Assembly (NCBI GenBank): GCA_947039485.1
Contig: CAMQZC010000028.1
Location: forward strand, 1 to 32,761
Length of the DNA: 32,761 bases
Direction of reading: 5' to 3'
Origin: an uncultured Verrucomicrobiales bacterium
GTDB lineage: Bacteria > Verrucomicrobiota > Verrucomicrobiia > Verrucomicrobiales > Akkermansiaceae
Shown in pieces: positions 16,958-24,505 of this stretch (the stretch's first letter is position 1; each line of letters opens with the position of its first letter). Below the pieces are notes generated by a model. The model did no database searches and had not been told where the DNA came from. It saw only the letters and a program-made list of their open reading frames with translations. The translations under genes were made by a program, and so were the position numbers.

Positions 16958-17845
16958 ATGAAAACTACTCATCTTGCTCTTGCAATCATAGCGCTCTGCC
17001 TCGGTGCTGTCGGTATCAAATTTTCGCTTGACCAGCAGAAGGTGATCTCAACACTCATCATAGCTCATGGCGGCAACAGCAATAAACCAACAGGTTCTGG
17101 CCTCATCGTAGAATCTACAGAGCTTGACAGCGTCGTTGCTGAAATAGCTAAGGCTCGCGGCGAGTCCGTCGAAGCTAGCGAAAAAGCCCGCCTCGAAATG
17201 GGTGACATGCGCAACAAGTGCAATGATGCCCAAGTCTCACTTGATGAGAAAAAGGCCGCGCTTGACGATGTCACCGAGCAGGTGCGCATCTCCGAAGCCG
17301 AGGCTGAGAAGAAAAAAGCTGACTACCAAGCTGCCATGGATGGTCTGCGTGGGGAACTCAGAAATAACCTTCCTGATATCAGTGAAGATGATGACCTCAC
17401 CAGCTTTATTGATGCCATTCGCGAGAATGTGGAAATAAGCCAAAATGAGCTTAAAGAAGTGCAGGCAACGCTCAAGAAGCTCAGCGCCACTGACGAGAAG
17501 CTCGTTGAAGAGGTTGCCAAGATCGAAGTTGTCTTTGCTCAGATTAAGCAACGCAATGATGCCTTCTTCCACGAGTACACACTCAATGATAACGAGTACA
17601 GCATTACTGCGACTGATCCCCGCTGGCACTTTGTCGTCTTTAACGCCCCTGTCAACCACGGATTCATCCCCGGAGATAGCGTGCCTCTGATTGTTAAGCG
17701 TGGTGACCAAGCTATCGTGACACTCTCAATCAAGAGTGTGGACGGCAACGAAGTCATGGCAGTCTACGATCCAAAGACCCTCCCAGCAGGTGTTCAGGTC
17801 GAGAAGAGCGACCGCGTCTTCCGCAAAAAGCCCTTGGGTCAATAA
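16958..17845 (+). CDS. Membrane-anchored coiled-coil protein with C-terminal beta domain (copy B)
   Basis: The 295-aa protein starts with a hydrophobic segment (THLALAIIALCLGAVGIKF), either an uncleaved anchor or a signal peptide. A coiled coil follows, roughly residues 60-200, rich in Glu, Lys and Ala. The C-terminal 80 residues (ATDPRWHFVVFNAPVNHGF, then IPGDSVPLIVKRGDQAIVTL) match those of the preceding gene position for position. Both have D-x-x-W, a hydrophobic strand, G-x-x-x-G, an R-x-G turn and a final LP-x-G plus D-V or D-R-V. The gap between the genes is 61 nt without hairpin or promoter, so they probably form an operon and may make a heteromeric envelope structure. No Shine-Dalgarno is present. 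Confidence 0.75.
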   Translation: MKTTHLALAIIALCLGAVGIKFSLDQQKVISTLIIAHGGNSNKPTGSGLIVESTELDSVVAEIAKARGESVEASEKARLEMGDMRNKCNDAQVSLDEKKAALDDVTEQVRISEAEAEKKKADYQAAMDGLRGELRNNLPDISEDDDLTSFIDAIRENVEISQNELKEVQATLKKLSATDEKLVEEVAKIEVVFAQIKQRNDAFFHEYTLNDNEYSITATDPRWHFVVFNAPVNHGFIPGDSVPLIVKRGDQAIVTLSIKSVDGNEVMAVYDPKTLPAGVQVEKSDRVFRKKPLGQ

Positions 17846-17879
17846 AGATTGTAGGCGCTATCTAAGCACCACTATTTTC

Positions 17880-17913
17880 TTGCCGCTGAGCTCCTATAGA
17901 GCTACAGCGGCAA
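17880..17913 (+). terminator. Long hairpin after the coiled-coil operon, poor T tract
   Basis: TTGCCGCTG (17880-17888) pairs with CAGCGGCAA (17905-17913), and AGCTC (17889-17893) pairs with GAGCT (17899-17903), leaving one bulged base. The following CTTGCTTTC is not a clean T run, so this may be an RNA-stabilising stem or an inefficient terminator. Confidence 0.5.
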
Positions 17914-17951
17914 CTTGCTTTCAATAAAACAACAACAGCAATCATACCAGC

Positions 17952-18155
17952 ATGATCAAATCCATTACCATTACCATTACTCTCCTTGCAGTCGCTGCGC
18001 TGAGCTCCTGCTCGATGCCCCTCGCACTTGCGCCTGAGAGCAGTCGACCCGTTGTCGGTCCAGAGGGTAGCTCTAGTACGCAAAAATCTTGGAACAGCAT
18101 GACCCGTCAAGAGGGTGAGGCTGTGCTTGGCCCACTCGCTGGCACCCCACGCTAA
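17952..18155 (+). CDS. Small lipoprotein of 67 aa
   Basis: The protein starts MIKSITITITLLAVAALSSC, a textbook lipoprotein signal with lipobox ALSSC and Cys at residue 20. The mature part is only 48 residues, Ser/Pro/Gly-rich, ending in a WNSMTRQEGEAVLGPLAG segment. It has no known domain. nth starts 12 nt after its stop, so they probably share a transcript. The start has no Shine-Dalgarno. An AATCAT hexamer six bases before the ATG could act as a -10 box, but the spacing to TTGCTT (17915-17920) is 19 bp. Short length makes the coding call less certain, but the signal and lipobox are convincing. Confidence 0.7.
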   Translation: MIKSITITITLLAVAALSSCSMPLALAPESSRPVVGPEGSSSTQKSWNSMTRQEGEAVLGPLAGTPR

Positions 18156-18167
18156 GCTGACAGTCTG

Positions 18168-18785
18168 ATGAAGCGCGCTGACCGAGCTGCTCTCGTGCAA
18201 CGCGAGTTGGAGAGAGCTTATGCTGAGCCCGAGGTACCTCTGCTGCACCGCAACGCCTACGAGCTGCTCGTTGCAGTAGCTCTCTCGGCTCAGTGTACCG
18301 ACCTGCGCGTCAACCTCGTTACACCTCGGCTCTTTGAGCTGCTGCCCAGTGTCGAGAGTATGGCCTTGGCAGAGCATGGGCTCATCAAATCTTGCATCGC
18401 CAGCTGCGGCTTGTCTGATGGCAAGGCACGCCGCCTCATCGGCATGGCGCAGATGCTCATGGAGAGGCATGGAGGCGAGGTTCCCGAGAGCTTTGCTGCG
18501 CTAGAGGCTCTACCGGGAGTAGGGCACAAGACTGCATCCGTTGTGATGCATCAAGCCTTTGGGCATCCAGCCTTCCCCGTTGATACACATATCTATCGCC
18601 TTGCGCGTCGCTGGGGCTTGAGTAGGGGGGATAACGTGCTCAAGGTGGAGGCTGATCTCAAACGAGCCTTCAAACGCAGCGATTGGGGTGTACTGCACTT
18701 GCAAATGGTGCTTTGGGGGCGCGAATATTGCCCCGCTCGTGGTTGTCATCCCAGCTGCCCCATCTGCGCTCAGCTCTCTGTTTAG
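18168..18785 (+). CDS. nth: Endonuclease III (DNA glycosylase/AP lyase)
   Basis: Nth removes oxidised pyrimidines from DNA and cuts the abasic site. The 205-aa protein has the helix-hairpin-helix LPGVGHKTA with catalytic Lys121, and VDTHIYRLARR with catalytic Asp139. LLVAVALSAQCTD near residue 34 is also typical. At the C-terminus, four cysteines (188, 193, 197, 200) probably bind the 4Fe-4S cluster, but their spacing is C-X4-C-X3-C-X2-C. The classical enzyme has C-X6-C-X2-C-X5-C, and this protein ends five residues after its last Cys. Activity should be retained if the cluster forms. It follows a small lipoprotein gene by 12 nt and has no Shine-Dalgarno. Confidence 0.93.
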   Translation: MKRADRAALVQRELERAYAEPEVPLLHRNAYELLVAVALSAQCTDLRVNLVTPRLFELLPSVESMALAEHGLIKSCIASCGLSDGKARRLIGMAQMLMERHGGEVPESFAALEALPGVGHKTASVVMHQAFGHPAFPVDTHIYRLARRWGLSRGDNVLKVEADLKRAFKRSDWGVLHLQMVLWGREYCPARGCHPSCPICAQLSV

Positions 18786-18921
18786 GCTTGTGGTGGGGGA
18801 GGAGATATTCTCTAAGCGCCAGAGGTATCATTGAGAGCATGCACAGGCATGGGAATTATTCTACCTGTCCAGTTCCTCGTCTTTAAAATAGCGTGTTTGA
18901 GGACTGATAAAGCAAATTAAA

Positions 18922-18943
18922 GCTCTGGGGAGCGTTTTTTTTT
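18922..18943 (+). terminator. Rho-independent terminator after nth
   Basis: GCTC (18922-18925) pairs with GAGC (18930-18933) around TGGG. A tract of nine Ts (18935-18943) follows. The stem is short but the T tract is strong. Nothing else is seen between the nth stop and here. Confidence 0.65.
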
Positions 18944-18963
18944 GCTAAAAGCGGAAAACATGC

Positions 18964-18991
18964 TTGCCTTTGGCTGAATATTTGCTTAAAT
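18964..18991 (+). promoter_or_regulatory. Possible exbB promoter
   Basis: TTGCCT (18964-18969) and TTAAAT (18986-18991) are separated by 16 bp, giving a start near 18998 and a leader of about 31 nt to exbB. It lies just after the nth terminator. The -10 box is a modest match. Confidence 0.35.
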
Positions 18992-19028
18992 AAGGAACGT
19001 CAAACCTGCTTGTTAGCATTTTAATATT

Positions 19029-19847
19029 ATGAAACCAACGCTTACCCGTTCACTCGTCCGTGCCGCATCCTTCTCGATGACCGCAATGTTCAGCATCGCT
19101 ATGACTGTCTCCGCTCAGGAGGAAGTTGCTGCGATTACCAAGAAGACTATGCTCGATAAATGGGTTATCGATGGTGGTTGGACCATGATTCCCCTCGTGA
19201 TCCTTCTCGTTCTGACCTTCTTCCTCTTGATTTTCAATATTATGGCACTCAAGCGTGATCGCTTCTGCCCCGAAGATTTGCGCGGTGAGCTCCTGCACCT
19301 CATGGGTGAGTGCCGTGTGCGCTCCGCTATTGAGCTTGCAACCCAAAGCCCCACTTATCTCGGTCGCCTCGTTGCCTACTCACTGCCTAACATCGATGCG
19401 AACCGCCCAGAAGATCTTGGCAAGGACTCCATTGAGGATGCAATTGCTGACTTCACTGCCAATGAGCGCCCTCAGACGATGAAGTACGTCGATATGCTCG
19501 CCCTCATCGGTCAAATCTCTCCCTCTATCGGTCTCTTCGGTACAGTGCAGGGGATGGTTGGTGCCTTCGCCATTCTCGCTGAGTCTGGTCAAGCTGACCC
19601 AACACAGCTCGCTGGCTCTATCTCCGTGGCGCTTCTGACCACCTTCTGGGGTCTGATTAACTCCATCATCGCTATCCCAGCCTTCTTCTTCCTCAAGAAG
19701 AAAGCCCAAGCTAACGAAGCTGATTGCGTTAACACCATCAGCGAAATGGTCAATACCTCAATCAACGTTATCAACGCTGAAGCTCAGCTCCTGCGCATCC
19801 CCGAAGGACTCGACGGCGAAGAAGAATACGAAGAAGTTCAAGGCTAA
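19029..19847 (+). CDS. exbB: ExbB/TolQ/MotA-type proton channel subunit
   Basis: ExbB-family proteins form the pentameric channel that uses proton flow to drive periplasmic work. The 272-aa protein has an N-terminal signal-like segment (residues 1-29, ending TVSAQ), then a membrane helix at about 55-73 (MIPLVILLVLTFFLLIFNIM). The paired channel helices carry LIGQISPSIGLFGTVQGMVG and VALLTTFWGLINSIIAIPAF, with the conserved TT and GTVxGM features. The C-terminal tail is acidic (EGLDGEEEYEE). Two exbD genes follow; between exbB and the first lies a hairpin without a T tract. No TonB is nearby, so the partner may be the downstream TPR protein. There is no Shine-Dalgarno. Confidence 0.93.
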   Translation: MKPTLTRSLVRAASFSMTAMFSIAMTVSAQEEVAAITKKTMLDKWVIDGGWTMIPLVILLVLTFFLLIFNIMALKRDRFCPEDLRGELLHLMGECRVRSAIELATQSPTYLGRLVAYSLPNIDANRPEDLGKDSIEDAIADFTANERPQTMKYVDMLALIGQISPSIGLFGTVQGMVGAFAILAESGQADPTQLAGSISVALLTTFWGLINSIIAIPAFFFLKKKAQANEADCVNTISEMVNTSINVINAEAQLLRIPEGLDGEEEYEEVQG

Positions 19848-19868
19848 AGGCCTGATGACTCCTCTGTG

Positions 19869-19899
19869 GCTACCTCACGACTTCATGTCATGAGGTAGC
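19869..19899 (+). other. Intercistronic hairpin between exbB and exbD
   Basis: GCTACCTCA (19869-19877) pairs perfectly with TGAGGTAGC (19891-19899), and GAC/GTC can pair inside after a mismatch. It lies 22 nt after the exbB stop and 26 nt before the exbD start, and no T tract follows. It could protect the exbB end of the transcript or reduce read-through and so set subunit ratio. Confidence 0.55.
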
Positions 19900-19925
19900 T
19901 GTTAACACCTAGCGATTTATTCGAT

Positions 19926-20444
19926 ATGGCAAAAAAGAACATGCGAGGCGCTGACGAAGTCAGCGGTGATGTCGACATGTCCCCGATGATTGACTGCTGC
20001 TTCTTGCTGCTGATTTTCTTCGTGGTCAATGCGACAGCAATCACCGTCGCTAAAGACGCCAACATTAAGATGCCCTCGGCCGTCTCAAGCTCCGATCTCA
20101 AGGATGCTAAAGGCTGCATCGTGGTTAACATCTTTAACGATCCTGACAAGATGAGCGACGAGAAGACCCGCAAGGCCTTCCTTGAAGCCTATCCAAAGCC
20201 AAACGTATGGTGGAGCTCTGGTGAAGAGAATGGCGGCTACTCGCCCGATGAAACCGACGCACTTACCGAATACGTCTCTAAGCAAAAGGAGCAAATGCTG
20301 GCTCGCAATCTCGAAGAGAAGCAAATCCGCATCTACCTTCGCGGTGATGTCAACGCTCCCTGGGCGCGCACGGCTGGAGCTATCAAGTGTGCTGCTGCGG
20401 CAGGTGTTGTTAACATCGTCTTTGGCACCCTGCCAACCAAATAA
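19926..20444 (+). CDS. exbD: ExbD/TolR-type subunit (first copy)
   Basis: ExbD subunits sit inside the ExbB pentamer and pass the proton-driven movement to the periplasm. The 172-aa protein has a short cytosolic N-terminus, DVDMSPMIDCC with the conserved membrane Asp at residue 23, and a single helix LLLIFFVVNATAI. The periplasmic domain ends VNIVFGTLP. A Lys/Glu-rich insertion with PKPNVWWSSGEENGG lies in the middle and is absent from the second copy. The next exbD starts 21 nt after the stop. There is no Shine-Dalgarno. Confidence 0.93.
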   Translation: MAKKNMRGADEVSGDVDMSPMIDCCFLLLIFFVVNATAITVAKDANIKMPSAVSSSDLKDAKGCIVVNIFNDPDKMSDEKTRKAFLEAYPKPNVWWSSGEENGGYSPDETDALTEYVSKQKEQMLARNLEEKQIRIYLRGDVNAPWARTAGAIKCAAAAGVVNIVFGTLPTK

Positions 20445-20465
20445 TCTCGAGCCCAAAAACATACT

Positions 20466-20957
20466 ATGGCTAGACATAAGAAAATCAGAACAGAGGAACA
20501 AGATGATCCCGCAATGGACATCTCCTCCATGATTGACTGCTGCTTCCTGCTGCTTATCTACTTCCTCGTTGCAACAACGCTGGTGAGTGAGAAGAAGCTC
20601 GATATCGTCATTCCTGGTGGGAAATCCTCCTCTTCTACGCCCTCTCCTCTTGAGCCGGGCAGTATCACCGTCAAGAATGATGGCTCCATCTATTGGAACA
20701 GCGACTTGAAAGTAGGTGAAGCTTTCGATACGACTGCCGCGGTTGGTACAGCCGCGTTCACTGCGCAACGTCACTTGGATGAGCTCGTCGGCTCCCTCAA
20801 GCTCCTCAAGGATCAGGCCACTGCCGTAAACGAAACACCCATTGTCATGATGTCGGGCGGCAGTAAAACACCCCATCAGCGCATCGTTGATGTGATGGCC
20901 GCACTCGCTGAGGCTGGCATTACTACGGTTGGTCTTAATACATCAACCGAGGAATAA
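20466..20957 (+). CDS. exbD: ExbD/TolR-type subunit (second copy)
   Basis: This 163-aa protein repeats the family plan: a charged N-terminus, MDISSMIDCC with the conserved Asp at residue 24, one membrane helix (LLLIYFLVATTL), then a periplasmic domain. That domain contains KLDIVIPGGKSS and SITVKNDGSIYWN, and ends DVMAALAEAGITTVGLNT. Both copies keep the proton-handling Asp, so neither looks degenerate. Tandem divergent ExbD copies behind one ExbB suggest a hetero-dimer in the channel pore. A strong terminator follows, so the TPR gene is likely on a separate transcript or reached by read-through. Confidence 0.93.
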   Translation: MARHKKIRTEEQDDPAMDISSMIDCCFLLLIYFLVATTLVSEKKLDIVIPGGKSSSSTPSPLEPGSITVKNDGSIYWNSDLKVGEAFDTTAAVGTAAFTAQRHLDELVGSLKLLKDQATAVNETPIVMMSGGSKTPHQRIVDVMAALAEAGITTVGLNTSTEE

Positions 20958-20973
20958 TCCTCAAATTTTTAAC

Positions 20974-21036
20974 CGAGGGTGGGGGAGGTTGCGCTGTAGG
21001 GTAAGCTACAGTAGCCTCCTCCTCCCTCGATTTTTT
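20974..21036 (+). terminator. Large Rho-independent terminator after the exbB-exbD-exbD genes
   Basis: CGAGGG (20974-20979) and the following GGGGGAGG pair with CCTCCTCC and CCCTCG (21024-21029). CTGTAG/CTACAG close the inner loop. Six Ts follow from 21031. Confidence 0.88.
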
Positions 21037-21065
21037 CTCAGCACAGCTCAATTTTTTGACACCCA

Positions 21066-21088
21066 TATGTGGGCTCACTGCCCACATA
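21066..21088. promoter_or_regulatory. Perfect 9-bp inverted repeat upstream of the TPR gene
   Basis: TATGTGGGC (21066-21074) and GCCCACATA (21080-21088) are perfect inverted copies around TCACT. A perfect TTGACA (21056-21061) lies five bases before the left arm, but no fitting -10 box is found at normal spacing. It could be an operator or a leader hairpin; it has no T tract. The ATG of the TPR gene is 37 nt downstream. Confidence 0.5.
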
Positions 21089-21125
21089 GCTTTCCCTTAC
21101 AAGAACACGATACCCCCCCTATTGA

Positions 21126-24100
21126 ATGATGAATAGATATGCACCCTCCCTTGCGATCTTAGCCATGGCTGCAATAACAGCCCCCATGGTAGCACAAGCA
21201 CAAGATCCAGCATCTGCCTTCAAGCAGATCCAAAGACGCAGCGCCAATGGCGATAACGCAGGCGCAATTAAGCTCTGTGATGAGATGATTAAGAATCTCT
21301 CCTCAAATAAATCCCGCGTTGCGAAGCAGTTCTCGCACATGATGCCCTACTTTTACTGGCAGAAGGCCAATACCCTTAGTAAGATGGGTAAGTACGAAGA
21401 GGCCGCTGCGGTCTTTAAGTCAATTGGTGCCGATGAGCGTTTTCGTAGCCCTGAGATGATTCGTGCGGCACGCCAGAACCCCGGTAAAGCCCTAGACTAC
21501 ACACCTTTCTTTACAGCGGGTCAGTTCCAAGCGGCTTACAACCTCTTCATGCTCGCTGCGGGCACCGATAAGGTAGAAGGTAAGCCTGAATACGCCGAGA
21601 AAGCTGTCAAAGAGCTTGAACTCTACTACAAAGCGGTTAAAGCTGGCAAGGTTTCTGATATGGAAAAGAAGCAGAAGCTCGACTCACAGGTCTGCTTCCT
21701 CCTCCTCCAAGCTGCCCTCCTGCAGCCCACACCAGATTACGATAAGGCAAGCCTCTATCTCGCAGAGAGCAAGAAAAGCCGCTCACTGCTCAGTGAGGAA
21801 ATGGTCATGAATGCCCTCTCCACCATGTCCAAGGTCAGCAAGAGCGACCCTAAGAACATCGAGTGGCTCGGCGCCGCCGTCAAAGCAAGCCCAGAGAACT
21901 ATAATCGCGGTATCCTCACCATGGCCAAGTTTGCTGGCAAGTTCCTCAACTACAGCATCCAAGCTGGTGAAGTTGTCTCAACAGCACTTAAGCAAGGCAA
22001 TGTTGATTTGGCTGTTGATGCAGCTCGTACAGTGATGACCCTCACTCCCTTTATCTCTGAGAACGACATCGTAGACATCGTCTTTAACGAGAAGCTCGCC
22101 ACTATTGGTGAGTCCCAACTCGCCAAAGTACCCGACAAGGGCTGGCAGCTGAGCTACTCCCCCTCACAGCTCAAGCAGATTCAGAAGTTCTATGCCAAAA
22201 TGGCTAAAGACAACATGCCTCTAGATGGGCTTTCTCTGCTCTCTAGCACCAGCGTTGTCGCTAACCTCGGCTCTCAGCGCCTTTCTAAGGCCGGCTATCA
22301 GCTGCTGCGCGACTGCTATCCCAATCTCTCCTCACGAGACAAGGAAGGCAAGATTACCTCCATGAGCGGTAAGAATCTCTTCCAACTCTCCCAGCTTTGC
22401 CGCGCAACTGGCGACAATGCGACAGCCGAGAAGCTTGAGAAAAAACTCGAGACCATGGGTGTCGGAGGATCTAGCAAAGACACACTCATTGTCAATAAAA
22501 TGGCCCGCCTCGTCGGCGAGCAAAACTGGGAACAAGTCATCCCAGCTGCGGATGAAGTTATGGCTGCCTTTGCTGGTAAAACAGGTGATTCTAGCTACAT
22601 CACCGCTGAGTTCTGCAAGATTGCAGCTTACTATAAGCTCAATCGCTTTGAAGATCTTGTAAAGGCTGCTGATGGCCTCCTCAAGTCAGGCAAGCTTAAG
22701 GGAGATGTCGCTAAGAAGTATGAGCCACAGACTATCTTCTTTGCTGCTGATTCCTACAACAAGCTCGGAGCTGCTGATATCAACAACTACGACAAGGCCA
22801 TCGAGTACGCTGAGCTCTACATGCAGAAGTACCCCTCCATTGACCTCAAGGAAAACAAGCTTGCAGCTAACCTCTACTACACCGCAATTGACACCCTGCT
22901 CAAGCGCCGTGGCAAGGGTGATGCCGCTGCCAATGCTGCTGATATGAAGCAGGCATTGGGCTACTGCCAAGCCATCGCTACGAACTGGGAGACACACCCC
23001 CTCTACCCCGTATCCCAGCTCCTCGCTGGTAGCATCCTCATCCATGGTGATGATGAGTCACGCAAGTCCGAAGCCATCACCTTGCTTGAGAATTGCTACA
23101 AGTCCGCAGTCGCTCAGCCCAAGGGCAAGGGTAAGAACACCGCCTCTAACGCACTCTTCTGGCTCGCCTCCTATGGCCCAGAAATTGAGATGACGGGCGA
23201 GAGCGAAGAAAAAGCTGCTAAGCGCATCAATGGCTACTATAAGGCCTTCTGGGATGATGCTGATCAGGTAGGTGATGCCTTCTGCATGCAGATGGGCCGC
23301 CTCGAACTCAAGCGCTCAATCGAATCTGGAGACAAAGTTGCCTTTAAGGCCGCTGCTGACCACATGTTCGAGCTCGTAGCACGCGAATCCGTTCAAAACG
23401 TCAAGAGCGGTGTTATCAACCCTGAAATTGAATCAGCATTTGGTGATGCTGTTGAGATGTACTTTGATGCCATGGCTACGCTTGATACCGAGTTGAGCTT
23501 TGCGCAAAAGGAAGATTTCTTCAAGAACTTCAAGGGCATTGATCCACAGGATAAGAGTACGCAATCCATCTTCCTCATCTCGCGCATCGACATGGAGAGC
23601 AAGCATCTCGCTTCACTCTCTTTGGATGATCCCACGCGTAATGAAATATCCAACAATATTTCGGGGGCCTTCCGCGAGCTTACTCGTAACTTTGCACCTG
23701 TTGATTTGACAAGTTACGGCGCCGTGCGCGTAGGTAACTTCCTGTGCCAGCATGTCGCCGCCTTGCCTGAGTCTCGCCAAGGCGAGATTAAGACAGCCGT
23801 TGCTTACTATGACCGTGTTCTCAATGATCCTAGCCGTGAGATGGCCGCTGACGCCACCCTTGGCAAGGCTGACATCCTCGCGCTGAGTACATCGGAGCCA
23901 GACATCAAGCAAGCTGGTGAGCTCTACGCCACCATCGCTGCTGGTAGCGACCGATCACTGCATGCAGGAGCCCTCAAGGGTCTCACCAAGCTCAACATGC
24001 GAGCTGGTCAATATGCTGAAGCGATTAAGAACTCCGCACGCTTCCTCAAGACTCGTGGCAACAAGATTGATCGTATGATTGTCATGATGCTGCAAGGTGA

Positions 24101-24482
24101 AGCCTACGCCAAGTCTGGTGATGCTAAGAATGCCCTCGTTGCTTATATGAACATCTACGGTCAAAACCGTGGTTCGATCGGTTATTCTTCACCTGCCTGC
24201 ATGGCCATCATGGAAATCATGTGGACGCGTGACACTCCTGCCTCAGGCGATCGCCTCCAAGGCAATTTCAAACCATCTGACCGCTGGACAGCATGGAAAC
24301 TGGGCCGCGACTTTGTCACTCAAATCGTCAAGAGTGATATTGAAAGCAAGCTCACTCCTGCCGACCGCGATAAGTTTGTCGCTGTACGTAGTGCTGTTGA
24401 TAAATATGGTAGAGATGCCGTCGTCCAAAAGGAAGAAAAGTCAGCTGGCGATTTTACTCAAAACGTCAAGTCATCTAACTAA
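21126..24482 (+). CDS. Large exported TPR-repeat protein (1118 aa)
   Basis: The protein begins with a signal peptide (APSLAILAMAAITAPMVAQA, cleavage near AQAQ) and is then almost wholly helical. Clear TPR-like units include FYWQKANTLSKMGKYEEAAA near residue 77 and GEAYAKSGDAKNALVAYMNI near residue 995. Many degenerate repeats lie between, such as NKLGAADINNYDKAIEYAEL. No enzyme motif is visible. Two adjacent ATGs (21126, 21129) could start it; the second gives MNRYAPS. It lies after exbB-exbD-exbD and 23 nt before another exported helical protein, so it is probably the periplasmic effector or scaffold of that energised complex. That role is inference from context. It has no Shine-Dalgarno. 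Confidence 0.85.
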   Translation: MMNRYAPSLAILAMAAITAPMVAQAQDPASAFKQIQRRSANGDNAGAIKLCDEMIKNLSSNKSRVAKQFSHMMPYFYWQKANTLSKMGKYEEAAAVFKSIGADERFRSPEMIRAARQNPGKALDYTPFFTAGQFQAAYNLFMLAAGTDKVEGKPEYAEKAVKELELYYKAVKAGKVSDMEKKQKLDSQVCFLLLQAALLQPTPDYDKASLYLAESKKSRSLLSEEMVMNALSTMSKVSKSDPKNIEWLGAAVKASPENYNRGILTMAKFAGKFLNYSIQAGEVVSTALKQGNVDLAVDAARTVMTLTPFISENDIVDIVFNEKLATIGESQLAKVPDKGWQLSYSPSQLKQIQKFYAKMAKDNMPLDGLSLLSSTSVVANLGSQRLSKAGYQLLRDCYPNLSSRDKEGKITSMSGKNLFQLSQLCRATGDNATAEKLEKKLETMGVGGSSKDTLIVNKMARLVGEQNWEQVIPAADEVMAAFAGKTGDSSYITAEFCKIAAYYKLNRFEDLVKAADGLLKSGKLKGDVAKKYEPQTIFFAADSYNKLGAADINNYDKAIEYAELYMQKYPSIDLKENKLAANLYYTAIDTLLKRRGKGDAAANAADMKQALGYCQAIATNWETHPLYPVSQLLAGSILIHGDDESRKSEAITLLENCYKSAVAQPKGKGKNTASNALFWLASYGPEIEMTGESEEKAAKRINGYYKAFWDDADQVGDAFCMQMGRLELKRSIESGDKVAFKAAADHMFELVARESVQNVKSGVINPEIESAFGDAVEMYFDAMATLDTELSFAQKEDFFKNFKGIDPQDKSTQSIFLISRIDMESKHLASLSLDDPTRNEISNNISGAFRELTRNFAPVDLTSYGAVRVGNFLCQHVAALPESRQGEIKTAVAYYDRVLNDPSREMAADATLGKADILALSTSEPDIKQAGELYATIAAGSDRSLHAGALKGLTKLNMRAGQYAEAIKNSARFLKTRGNKIDRMIVMMLQGEAYAKSGDAKNALVAYMNIYGQNRGSIGYSSPACMAIMEIMWTRDTPASGDRLQGNFKPSDRWTAWKLGRDFVTQIVKSDIESKLTPADRDKFVAVRSAVDKYGRDAVVQKEEKSAGDFTQNVKSSN

Positions 24483-24505
24483 TCACTTATCATAGAAATA
24501 ACATT

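Noticed and set aside
18786..19028. tRNA or small RNA gene in the gap after nth
   Set aside because: No cloverleaf or CCA end is seen; the gap holds a terminator and a possible promoter only.
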